Origin: Cryptomeria japonica
Lineage: Eukaryota; Streptophyta; Pinopsida; Cupressales; Cupressaceae
Direction: 5' to 3'
Length of the DNA: 64,000 bases
Assembly (NCBI RefSeq): GCF_030272615.1
Contig: NC_081409.1
Location: 619,613,255-619,677,254, forward strand
Shown here: in pieces, positions 10,013 to 20,186 of the stretch
How the letters are laid out: the number at the start of each line of letters is the position of its first letter
How positions within the stretch are numbered: the first letter of the stretch is position 1
Position numbers and translations under genes: made by a program
Notes under the pieces: generated by a model
What the model was told of the DNA's origin: nothing
Databases searched by the model: none
Seen by the model: only the letters and a program-made list of their open reading frames with translations

Positions 10013-10588
10013 ATGGGGTATGATGGTCAGAGTGCTTTGGGATATTGCAAACAAGGACAACATGAACCTCTACTACCAGAATTAAAACCCAAAGGTAATA
10101 CAGGCCTAGGCTTTGAAATAGAGATCTTTCCTAAACTCAAGTTCAAAGGAAAACCCAGCAAACCATTTTGTCCGCCTACGGCAAGAAGGACGCCTTTTAT
10201 CATTAAAGAAGCCTCAAGCACCATCCCAACTACCCCACTAAGGCTCAAAACCCCAACGCAACCATCACCAATACCAATCATCCCACCAAGAGAACTCGTA
10301 ATCCCATCAGCAACACCATTAGTAGTAGCAACTGTATCAGAACCCGCAACAGCATCTATGACACCAGTAGTTCTAGCAGAAGCCACTGAGTCAACATTAC
10401 CAATACTCCCCGTACCAGATCCTTTAATCCCCATCGACCTTCCTGCAGCACCGATCATTACAAAGGTACATCAACCAATCACACCTACAGTATTTAACTC
10501 AAAGGACATCCCAGTATGGTATAGTAATCGGATGTTGGAAAGTGATTCAGAGACCGACTCACATGAATGGGAATTTGATTTGGTATAG
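10013..10588 (+). pseudogene. T1 G-patch-like segment and Pro/Thr-rich linker
   Basis: Opens MGYDGQSALGYCKQGQHEPL and continues to NTGLGFEIE. The spacing of glycines and aromatics resembles a G-patch, an RNA-binding motif known after protease in some retroelements. The remaining ~130 residues are Pro/Thr/Ile-rich with no recognisable fold and end in an acidic SDSETDSHEWEFDLV. It ends at TAG 10586-10588 but the frame continues beyond. The G-patch label is inferred from motif spacing. Confidence 0.6.
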
Positions 10589-11310
10589 CTTAACACTTCA
10601 GATGAGGAAGACACATCACCACCTCCACCATGCAAAGATATCCCTATTTACGGAGAAGCACAAATAAAGACCACTTGGGTTCCTCAACTGGAAACATCTT
10701 CCACAGACCCTACGTCTCATCCTACGCCTGATTCTGGCAGGGAAAGTACCATCAACGACCTTCACCATAACGTCTTAACCCTCATTGATACGTCTAACGC
10801 ACTTAACCTAATCGATGAAGTAATGGCCATTATCCACCCTGAACTCATCGAATGGAACCAACCAAATCCCCCATGTCTTGACCTCTTCCAAAATGATGAG
10901 GCCATCATTGACTTTTTGGAATTAAGGGATAACCTACCAAGCAGGGATCACAAAGCTGGATTCGCCATTGAACTTAATAGCGCAGCATACTTCAGGGCGG
11001 ATGCCACACCTTTCAGCTGCAAAAATATAACAATAAAACATGGATCTTCTAGTGAAAACCACACTGTGGCACTGTTTGATCCGACAAAAGTAAAAAGAAA
11101 GAGCATATCCAATAGTGAAAACCTCTTTGAGGCGCCTGAGGATGAAGGGTTTGACATTCTCCCTGATAGTACACAACAGGAACGATCAATGATTCTCATC
11201 GAGGAAACCAAAGAATACAATGTGGGGACTCCTGAAAATCCTCATCTCATACATCTGGCATCTCTTCTCACTCTAGAGGAACAACCTAAATTTATAGAGT
11301 TCTTCTAGAA
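10589..11310 (+). pseudogene. T1 linker between protease and RT
   Basis: Same frame as protease, acidic and low in recognisable domains. Residues such as FDPTKVKRKSISNSENLFEAPEDEGFDILPD and IGTPENPHLIHLASLL-like motifs also occur in T2 (45840-46030, with NGENLLEAPEDRRFDTLPE), so this linker is a conserved part of the Tat polyprotein. A TAG at 11306-11308 precedes the RT. Its function is unknown. Confidence 0.65.
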
Positions 11311-12215
11311 GTGTCAGATCAACTTTGCATGGTCATATGCAGACATGCCTGGGCTTGATCCTGATTTAGTCATGCATCACCTCACAGTAGCAGAAGGAGC
11401 CAAACCTATCAAGCAGAAGCTTCGTAAGATGCATCCTCAGATTACAGTGCTAGTCAAAACAGAACTCAAGAAACTCCTAGATGTTGGCTTCATTAGGCCA
11501 ATTGATTATGCAGAATGGATCTCCAATATGTGCCTGTCGGCAAACCAAAAGGGGGCATCCACATTTGTACTGACTTCAGAGATCTGAATAAAGCCTGTCC
11601 TAAGGATGACTTCCTCCTTCCAAATATCTACATCATAGTGGATCTAACAGCAGGACATGCCATGCTTTCACTCATGGATGGTTTTTTAGGATACAATCAG
11701 ATAAAGATCAACATAAGACCGCCTTCACATGTCCATGGGGCACATATTGCTGGAATGTAATGCCCTTCGGTCTCAAAAATGCAGAAGCAACCTATCAAAA
11801 AGAAATGACCACCATCTTCCATGACATGATGCATACTATGATGGAAGATTATGTGGATGACTTACTAGCAAAATCACTCACCAGAGAAGGGCATCTCCAC
11901 ATCTTAGATAATATCTTTGATAGAATGGAACAATACCATGTTCGACTCAACCCAAAGAAATGTGTCTTTGGAGTAACCTTTGGGAAACTTCTAGGATACA
12001 TTGTCTCAAGCAAAGGTATTGAGTTCGATCCAGCAAAGGTTAAGGCAATCATGGATATGCCACCACCAAAGAATATCAGCCAGCTAAAGACATTACAAGG
12101 CCGACTTCAATCCATCCGAAGATTCATTACACAATTGGCTGATAAGTGTCACCCATTTACACATCTGCTACACAAGAACATCCGCTTTCAATGGGATGCT
12201 TGATGCCAGCAAGCA
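11311..12215 (+). pseudogene. T1 reverse transcriptase, frameshifted
   Basis: The RT motifs appear in order but in three frames: MPGLDPDLVMHHL and KKLLDVGFIRPIDYAEWISN (11345-11520), RDLNKACPKDDFLLPNIYII and HAMLSLMDGFLGYNQI (11515-11760), then MPFGLKNAEATYQKEM and YVDDLLAKS (11760-12203). YVDD is the catalytic metal-binding box; the Tat-type version YVDD(L/M)LAKS is intact. Frameshifts lie near 11510 and 11755. It would have copied element RNA to DNA. Confidence 0.9.
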
Positions 12216-12700
12216 TTTCAAACACTTAAAGACTATCTCATGAATCCACCATTGCTGATGCCACCAGATCCAAGTAGACCATTGTTACTCTATATCTTGG
12301 CAACAAGTACAACATTAGGTGTATTACTGGCACAACATAATGCAAAAGGCAAAGAGTGTGATGTATACTACATCTCTCGCACACTGGTTGGCTATGAACT
12401 CAATTACACACCTATTGAGCGAGCTTGCATAGCAGTAATCTTAGCAGCTACTAAACTGAGGCACTATTTGTTAACACACAAGGTACAACTCATCGCAAAA
12501 ATTGATCCACTTAAGTATTTACTCAACAAAGCAGCATTAACAGGTCGCTTGGGCAAATGGGTGATGATTCTAAGTGAATTTGACATTGAGTACGTGGACC
12601 GTAAAGCTATCAAAGGTCAAGTTATTGCAGATCAGTTGGCCGATGCACCTCTCATAGGCGATCATCCTCTTATCTCCAATTTTCTAGACGAAGAGATATT
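12216..12700 (+). pseudogene. T1 first RNase H domain
   Basis: Follows RT in the frame of 12240-12944. It reads RPLLLYILATSTTLGVLLAQ, then YYISRTLVGYELNYTPIERACIAVILA and LGKWVMILSEFDIEYVDRKAIKGQVIADQLAD, the gypsy RNase H layout. The first catalytic Asp is not visible at its expected place (LYILAT). In Tat elements this first RNase H is often degenerate because a second one follows. The domain would remove RNA from RNA-DNA hybrids. Confidence 0.82.
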
Positions 12701-12714
12701 CATGATCACAACAA

Positions 12715-13110
12715 CACAACCATGGAAACTCTACTTTGATGGCTCGTACACTAGGCATGGCTCGGGGGTAGGCATTCTGTTTATCACACCCCAAGGTGAC
12801 AGCATCCCAAAGTCTTACAGGCTCACATTTCCATGCACAAACAACATAGCAGAGTATGAGGCCTTGATCATAGGACTCAGGCTAGCCGTACAATGGAAAT
12901 TACAAGAACTACAAGTATATGGTGACTCACAACTGGTCATTTGACAAGCAACAGATGAATATCAGACAAAGGATGATAAACTCATGCCATATAAGAAAAT
13001 GGTGGACACTCTAAAGACATCATTTACTACTATCACTTTTGAGCAGATACCAAGAGATCAGAATCGAGCTGCTGACGCTATGGCTACCATCGCATCTCTC
13101 CTAGATCTTC
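12715..13110 (+). pseudogene. T1 second, archaeal-type RNase H (aRNH)
   Basis: Motifs: WKLYFDGSYTRHGSGVGIL, CTNNIAEYEALIIGLRLA, LQVYGDSQLVI, then (after a TGA at 12942-12944) QNRAADAMATIASLL. The four acidic residues of the D-E-D-D active site, in FDGS, AEYEAL, GDSQ and AADA, are all present. A second RNase H acquired before integrase defines the Tat lineage of plant gypsy elements. Only the single stop breaks it. Confidence 0.9.
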
Positions 13111-14440
13111 CACAAAATTCAACACGCTACAAGTTCTTGGTAGAACAACTTTGGATCCCCGCTTATGATATCCCTGAATCCGAGATGATATGTCGCCTTG
13201 TCGATTCTGAATCCCCATGGTACGGTGATTTCTACACCTATCTCCATGATCACACCCTTCCCCCCAACCAATCAAATAACCAACGTAAAACCTTCATTCG
13301 CCAAACTGCTCGATATACCATTATTATCGAAACCCTATACCGATGCAGTCTTGATGGTACTCTCCTTCGATGTTTGGAACAAGATGAGATAACAAAGGCT
13401 TTGGAAGAAGTCCATGAAGGAATTTGCGGGACTCATTCAAGTGGTCCATCACTCACCAAGAAACTCCTGCGCAATGGATACTATTGGCCATCTATGGAAA
13501 AATATTCCTACTACTTTGTCAGAAAATGCAAGAAATGTCAAGTTCATGGTGACTTGATACATGCACCAGCTCAGGAACTACAACCAATCACAACACCATG
13601 GCTTTTTGTCAATGGGGCCTTGACCTTGTGGGTAAGATTCATCCATCTTCATCCAATGTCCATAAATTCATTATTACCGCCACTGAATATTTCACAAAGT
13701 GGATCAAAGCTGTTCCACTTACCCAAGTCACCGACAAGCAGATCGCCTCATTCATCCTCAACTACATCATCTGCCAGTATGGTGTACCCATGTCCATCAT
13801 CACAGATAATGGTCTTCCTTTCAAAAATCAGGATGTTTGTGAACTTTGTGAGAAATTTCACATCCAACACCGCTTTTCCACCCCCTATTACCCACAAGGC
13901 AATGGTTAGGCCGAAGCATCAAATAAGAACATATTAAGAATCCTCAAGAAGATAGTCAATGATGCCGGTCGTGATTGGCATGTTCAACTAAATCTAGCGC
14001 TATGGGCATATCGAACTAGCATTTGAACCCCTACAAGTGCAACTCCTTATTCTTTGGTCGAGATACCATCATTACGGGTTTCCTTGCATAATCTGATAGA
14101 TGATGAAGCATACAGAGTATCCCGTCTTCAAGACTTAGAGTTACTAGATGAGAAGCGACAAGCTGCATACAACCATCTCAAAGCCTATCAGCAGCGCATG
14201 AGCAGAAGCTACAATCACCGAGTTAGACCTCATACATTTGAGGTAGATGATCTTGTTCTACGAGAGAATCCTCACAACCAACCAAACCGAGAACATCAAG
14301 GCAAGTTTGAATCAAACTGGCTGGGCCCATATGTTGTCACTACTGTGTTCGGGTCTGGGGCATATCAGTTGGCTACATCAGAAGGAGAACCACTTGCAGA
14401 TCCAATCAACAGCATGCACCTCAAATGGTTTTATACCTGA
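13111..14440 (+). pseudogene. T1 integrase, frameshifted
   Basis: The N-terminal HHCC zinc finger is visible (EVHEGICGTHSSG ... YYWPSMEKY ... CKKCQVHG) at 13395-13550. The core follows in another frame from 13598: WGLDLVGKIHP, IITDNGLPFKN and, after a TAG, AEASNKN, giving the D, D, E triad. The C-terminal part (14054-14440) reads LVLRENPHNQPNREHQGKF and GPYVVTTVFGSGAYQL. The frameshift near 13600 and stops at 13908 and 14026 disable it. It would insert the DNA copy into the genome. Confidence 0.9.
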
Positions 14441-15631
14441 GCTGTACAGAGCATCAGGCTCCCCTACATACTAGAAAATACCAAAAACATTCAGAAAAAT
14501 GTCCTGAAAAAAATACAAAAACATTCAAAAAAAGTAAAGAAAAATCATGCATCCAAACGGTGAACAACCACTCCAGTGGCACCTTGGGTAAGTACGGTGG
14601 TGAAAACCTAGAAAACAGGCACCACTCGTAAAGGCTATGGCTCCATTGTCTTTCAGACTTGTTGCGATCACATCTACTTCATACATACATCCATCCATCC
14701 AAAAACCATGGCTTCTTATTTCTCTGCAATTATGATCAATACTTCATGCGTCTAAGCATCCCGCTTTTTCATAGTCATGTCTAAAACTGGGGGCAATGCC
14801 CTTAACCTATTGATGGAAGTGGATTCTACATTGTATTATGATTCATTCAAGTTCTTCATTCAAGCAATCATCAAAATACCAAAAACATTCATAAATGTCT
14901 CAACACAAAATCCAAAAAAACATTCAAAACAATTCAAAATCCAAAAACATTGACAAAACATCGAAGATCACACACAAACATGGCAACACCTTGTACATAC
15001 TCATCCATGCAGATACCAAAACAAACATTGACAAAATACTCACACGATGACCATTTACCAATCAAACCACACAATCAACATCAACACTCAAAATTGTCTT
15101 CAACAAGGATGCATCCTTCCTTACCAAAACAAAGACAAAAAGTGACGTTTTCTTTGACAAGAAAATTGTGTTAAGCTATCAAATACTTGGTTGATTTGTG
15201 AGTACAATCATTTGTTTATCTGTATCGGGATCTTTTAGCATTGTTTTGTATCATTTGCGCATTATTTCGATGAAGTTTTGGGGCATGTACTAATGGTGTC
15301 TACGTGGGAAGTTCACCAAGCTATGTGATCTTATGCCAAATGCAGTCATGGATCATTACAGCTTGCTGACTACAACATATACCTCAACCATATGAGCATG
15401 AACCATTACCAAAGATCCATATTCTTTATTCTTTATGTATATACTATTTGTTTGAAGATATAATGCTCTTCCTTTGATTCCTCCTACCTCATCCAAACTG
15501 GATAAAGGTTTTTATCTCTTAGTACGGTATGCACTTGTCTCAGGATATGATCAGCCTAAGATCAAGGAGGACGATCCAAGTCATGCACAAACGGAGATAA
15601 TCCTTTTCTGTTCCGCAAGCAATACTCTGGT

Positions 15632-15727
15632 CGACTTGACCCTTATATCAAGTCGTTTGTATTAACTTGCTATATTAAAATCCATGTAAGGAATACTCAG
15701 GTCATCTTGGATCATTATGTCAAGATG
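15632..15727 (+). repeat. Paired stem-loops in T1 3' zone
   Basis: Stem 1: cgacttga (15632-15639) with tcaagtcg (15648-15655), 8 perfect pairs, 8-nt loop. Stem 2: catcttg (15703-15709) with caagatg (15721-15727), 7 pairs. Each is preceded by ctggtc or caggt and followed by a TTGT or CTTGT step. T2 has the same pair at 48030-48129 with different stem sequence. Confidence 0.75.
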
Positions 15728-15835
15728 CTTGTATTCTCTTCCAACATTTTAAAATCTCAATGATGAAAATAGAGCACTATGGATCGTCATTTCATCTCAT
15801 CTATTTATATATTACATTCCGTTGCATATCACCCA

Positions 15836-16760
15836 TCCATTCATTCATTCATTCATATGTAGGCTTTTTATGCAAAAGTGACCATTAAAGCTGGTCTTGG
15901 ATACAATCACGACCGAGTACTCTGATACATCATCAATGCATCATGCAAAGTCTTAAAAAAATATTGCATTCCTCATGGTCATATCATCATCACATTTAGT
16001 TGTATCTCGCATTAAGAACATTCATGTCATTTTTTAACTTAACATTGCATATAGTTCATTTTTGACATTAGTTTTCATTAAATCGTTTGCATCATTGCAT
16101 CAATCATCAATAATTAGATTCATTCATGGGATCAAATTTTCTTTAATTGTTTTAAATCATTTATTAAGCATTCATTTAGTGTCAATTATCCATTATCATC
16201 TTATAATCTTTTATCATTTATTATTGCATACATTCATTTATCCATTTAGTGAAAAAGTGCATTCATTCACCCATTAACTAATATCCTATTATGCTCATTT
16301 TAGGATTCATTCACATTTGCATTCATTTATCCTCTTTTTAATTGCATTAAGGTGTAGTTATTAAAACATTAGTTATAGTATCATCACATTATCATTTGTA
16401 CTTAAATCATATTTAAGTATTTAGAATCATAAATCCATTTGTTTACAAAACATTGGTTCTTAACATTTTATATCCATTATGCATATGCATTCATTTAACA
16501 CATTATCATATAAACATTTATACTTTACATTTTGTTTATCCATATTGCATTCATTTGACAAACATCTAGATGCATATTCACCCATAAACATCATTCATTC
16601 GACCAGTGCATTAACATCATCATCTCATCATTATATCAAAATAGGAAACACCAAAATCCTGTTCATAAATCATCATAAGCATACATCATCATCATGACAT
16701 TACATACATAAAAGCATTACATCCAAAATCAAACAAATCATACATATATAAACCTGCATT
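15836..16760 (+). repeat. Low-complexity CATT/CATCA-rich tract
   Basis: Imperfect short repeats of cattcatt, catcat and ttaaatcatttattaagcattca types over some 900 bp. There are open frames here, but their composition is that of the repeat and none looks coding. Confidence 0.7.
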
Positions 16761-17034
16761 CATATGTCAGTATCATCATCAAAACATGCATATAAGGAAC
16801 ATCTCATCAATGCATACATATACACATATCCATCTAAGCAATAAACTCATCATCCTGCATAAACATCCATACATAATCAACTACATATCATCAAAATATG
16901 GGATCTCCTCATATATATCATCTCATATATCAAAGTACAATGAAGTCTACAAAATCAGCTACCAAGAGCCATCCAAGATATAGTCCAAAAAATAGACAAT
17001 GATACAATACATATATGCATGCAAAAATGCTCTC

Positions 17035-19044
17035 TTAAATGCCACTCTGGCCAGATGCTATCCCAACACCTCCCCCTGCTCCACCACTAGTGCCTGCACC
17101 ACCTGATCCATCTCTTCGTGGAGGCCTCATTGAACCACCACTCCCTCCTGCATCCCCTGATCTCTCCCTCCTCAAAGGACCCATCACACCCCCACTACTC
17201 TGCATCCTCTGTGATCGCTCTGATCTCGCCTGCTGCATCTGTGAATAATTGAGAGCTTGCTGACTCACTGGCACCACCTGCTCATATAACCCCCGCCAGT
17301 ACTCTATCTCTGCCTGAACTCGCTGCATCTCCCTCATCACCTCCCTTGTAGGCCCCTGTACTCCTACTCCAATCCGCACTCTCTCTTGCAGCTCCGCCAA
17401 TCTCTCCACAGCATTATCTCTCTCCTGCAGCACCACCGTCAGCTCTAACTCCCATGCAAATAGCTGCACATCCCTAGCTACCACCTCCACCTCCAAATCC
17501 TCTATCCGTGTCTGCAAGCGCACTATCACATGATCCCATAGATCTCCAATGGCTCCCTCCCCGGTGTCCATAGCTACCTCCCCTGCACCACCCTCTCCAG
17601 TAGTCCCCTCCCCTCTATCCATCAGGATCTCTCTCTCTATCCCCCTCCCACTCAGCTAAACTCCTCTCGGTATCAGTGGTCCCTGTGAGATCTGTAGAGG
17701 CAGTCCACCTCTCCCTCTCCGTTGACTCCGCATCCCCAATCCTCCTCCACCTCCTCCATCTCCTCCTCCACCACCTCCTCCACATCCTCCATCTCCTCCA
17801 CCACCTCCTCCTCCTCCTCCTCCTCCTCCATCTCCTTGACCTCCTTCCCTCCTCCGTCTCCGTCCCCTCTCATCCTCAAAAGCTGGGATCGGCTCTGTTG
17901 GATCTGATATCCATGGGATCGGGTGCACTGCCCGGTACTGCATGTACTCATCTGTCACCCCTGCATCAACGACCCTTAGTCATAGGTCCCATGGCCTCGC
18001 CTGCAGTGTCCGAAACTCTGCCAGTGCCTAATCATAAGGTAGCACTGGACCTCATGCATACCTCTCTCGAATCACCCGCGCATACTCTCCAGATCCACTG
18101 GGCAGTCCCTACTACCGTCCACACTGCCTCATCACCCTCCCGGGCACCTGTCTCTCTACATGGTATGAGGTCCTCCCAATGAGGAATCGGGTCATGAAGA
18201 CATACGGCAGTGCCTCTGTGTCATCATCCCATGGCTCACACTCCAAGTATGGCAGCCATATCATTGCATCCGGGTCATCTAATGCCTGCCACCACCACTC
18301 TAACTTCCCCATGTGGGGCTGACTCATCATGCCACTGTACATAAACATGTACGGCCGATCTACTGCATGGAATCTGAGACTCATCGGTCGAGTCACTGGT
18401 AGGTGCTCCCAAGCCCAAATATGTAGCAGCGTCATGCCCACTGCTAAGGAACCCCTCCCCCGATACACTACCTCATGGAGCTCCTGATACATGTGCGCCA
18501 GCACACACAGCCCCTATGCAAATCAAGTCCCTTCGGTCATCATCATCTCGATAACCTGTCCCCATCCCACCACCAAACCATGTGACCGCCTGTCTGGACA
18601 CAGCAGACCTCTCACAATCCCTGACAAAACTGCTGGAAGAGGCTCATATAGTGCCCCTATATCCTCCCACGCAATCGAGCCATCATCAATAAACACATCC
18701 TCATCAAAAATCCTCTGCACTGCCACAGTCCCCCAGGATCTATTGTAGGTGACCAACTCTCCTCGAATTGAAATCTGAAGGATGTGCCACACATCCTCTA
18801 AAGTCACGGTCATCTCCCCCTATGCCAAATGGAAGGTGCACGTCTCACTGTGCCACCGCTCTGCTAGTGCTGTGATCAATCCGTGATTCATAAGAATCAC
18901 AGGCATGTGCATCACCTCATATAATCCAGTCGCAGCAATGCAGTCTATCTCCACCTAAGTCAATCGGTCCCGCAATTCCTGTGTCGCAGGATGGCGCTCA
19001 CGTAACTGCAACACGCGCAGATCCTCCGGCACATAGACATTCAT
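17035..19044 (-). pseudogene. Antisense plant mobile domain (PMD) gene carried by T1
   Basis: Read on the minus strand from ATG at 19044, one frame runs 2010 bases to 17035 with no frameshift, but with about ten stop codons. It opens MNVYVPEDLRVLQLRERH. At 18813 it has MTVTLEDVWHILQISIRGELV, the signature of the plant mobile domain (aminotransferase-like PMD), then LLHIWAWEHLPVTRP, YMFMYSGMM and LEWWWQALDDPDAMIWLPY, also typical. A Gly-rich run (17735-17855) and a predicted coiled coil (RLQTRIEDLEVEVVARD, 17570-17280) follow. PMD proteins act in the nucleus in gene silencing and are also carried by plant transposable elements. Because only stops interrupt it, it probably decayed by point changes. 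It lies opposite to T1 transcription, between integrase and the 3' LTR. Confidence 0.85.
17735..17855. repeat. CCT/CCA microsatellite within the PMD pseudogene
   Basis: A run of cct, cca and cat triplets, expanded most at 17805-17830. In the minus-strand frame it encodes poly-Gly with scattered Asp and Cys, so it is a coding triplet expansion in the PMD frame. Confidence 0.85.
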
Positions 19045-19310
19045 CAATCACCATCAGTTGTTTTGTTTTCAAACTTTCTTAAAGTTTAAACCTAAACTAT
19101 TAACGGATACTTTGATCAAGTATCTTTGGGTCTCAACAGGTAAGCAATCATGGCCACCTAGACTTTAATAGGAATTTATCCTAACAAATGACCTAAGTCT
19201 CATCAGGTTGCTATGGTTCAAAACAACTCCCACTTCACCTCGCCATCCATCAATCATTGGCATCGGGAGATTTTTCTTCATCCAAACTGGGGCATCCTTT
19301 TATCTTCAAG

Positions 19311-19622
19311 CAAAAGCGCTATTCTACCAACAAAAGCGCTAGTTTTTCAACAATAACGCTACAACCCTAACAAAAGCGCTCAATCAGCTATACCATAGCA
19401 CTACAACTACAACAGCGCTAAATCAACTACGCAATAACACTACTTGACATCAATAGCGCTCAACTAAGCCCTCAATAGCGCTAGAAGTGCAAAAGCGCTA
19501 AAACTTGCATACAATAGCGCTAATGCAGAGCAAAAGTGCTCAAACAAGGGGACAATAGCACTATTGCGGCACAATAGCGCTAGTTTATGGAGCAAAAGCG
19601 CCAAAACAGCAGTTCAAGTGCT
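19311..19622. repeat. Array of AGCGCT palindromic boxes at ~20 bp spacing
   Basis: Sixteen boxes begin at 19315, 19335, 19355, 19375, 19397, 19414, 19437, 19455, 19477, 19494, 19516, 19535, 19557, 19576, 19597 and 19617. Nine are exact AGCGCT and seven differ by one or two bases (aacgct, agcact, agtgct, agcgcc, aacact). Most are preceded by CAAA or CAAT, giving CAAWAGCGCT. Steps are 17-23 bp, mean 20.1. The spacers between boxes are unrelated to each other. The array lies in the T1 3' zone, 271 bp before the start of the antisense PMD frame. Confidence 0.92.
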
Positions 19623-20171
19623 CTTGCTCCGACTTGACTTGGACTCAGCTAAAAACCTATCAAAAATGCACAAAAATTAAGTTTTTGAATTTGCGTACCA
19701 CTGGTCCGTAGTCGTCTGGGTGCTGGAACAGTCAGACTCGCTCGAATCTGTGCTCGGTGATCGGAATCGGCATCGTAGCTATTGCTCGCTCCTCCAAATG
19801 TCACTATCAGAGCTCTCGTTTTCAATAGGTCGCAGTCACAAATGATCCTGTTTTCACCCCTTTCACCCCATTTATACCCTTCCCCGTCACCATAACTTCC
19901 CCCCGCTCATCGCCGTGGTCCCCGTGAACTTCCCGAGCCCCCCATTTCTCCATATTTCCCTTGTTTTCTTCTAATTTTTACCCACGTTGCTAACTTATTC
20001 TCTTCTACCACCTCGCCAATTTTCATTCTTTTTTGAGAGATCGCCCGATTTTTCAAACTTTTTTGACCCATCTCTCGAAGGGGCATACCACCCATTAAAT
20101 TTACATTTATGGGGCATATTTCTTCACACCCATTTTTCTTTCTTTGAAACGATGCGATAAACTGCACCTTC
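19623..20171. other. T1 3' zone between box array and polypurine tract
   Basis: No supported gene. A 92-codon minus-strand frame (20185-19907) overlaps the polypurine tract and the LTR edge and has no recognisable motif. Confidence 0.6.
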
Positions 20172-20186
20172 TCAAAGAGGGGCAAA
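20172..20186 (+). promoter_or_regulatory. T1 polypurine tract
   Basis: tcaaagaggggcaaa directly before the LTR start tgtagtcac. The same tract precedes the 3' LTRs of T2 (49082-49096) and T3 (59691-59706), which places the three families together. Confidence 0.88.

Larger units (their letters stand above)
14441..17034. other. T1 3' non-coding zone, first half
   Basis: No supported gene. At 14785-14795 there is a purine tract (actgggggcaa) like an internal polypurine tract; T2 has gttgggggcaa at 47580. From 14460 to 14950 the DNA is rich in ccaaaaacattc steps. Around 15625-15727 lies the stem-loop pair listed separately. From about 15830 to 16760 it is a low-complexity cattcatt/catcatca run. 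Tat elements are known for long, fast-changing 3' untranslated regions. Confidence 0.75.

Noticed and set aside
14425-15174. Small frames after the T1 integrase
   Set aside because: They reflect ccaaaaacattc-type repeats and carry no motif; counted as 3' non-coding DNA.
16062-16983. Small frames at 16062, 16479 and 16786
   Set aside because: All lie in the cattcatt/catcat low-complexity tract.
17676-18182. Plus-strand frame opposite the PMD pseudogene
   Set aside because: It is the shadow of the PMD frame and the Gly-coding triplet repeat (Leu/His runs); no motif of its own.
19311-19622. CRISPR-like array
   Set aside because: The repeated part is only 6-10 bp and spacers are 7-14 bp; the context is a plant retrotransposon with no cas genes.
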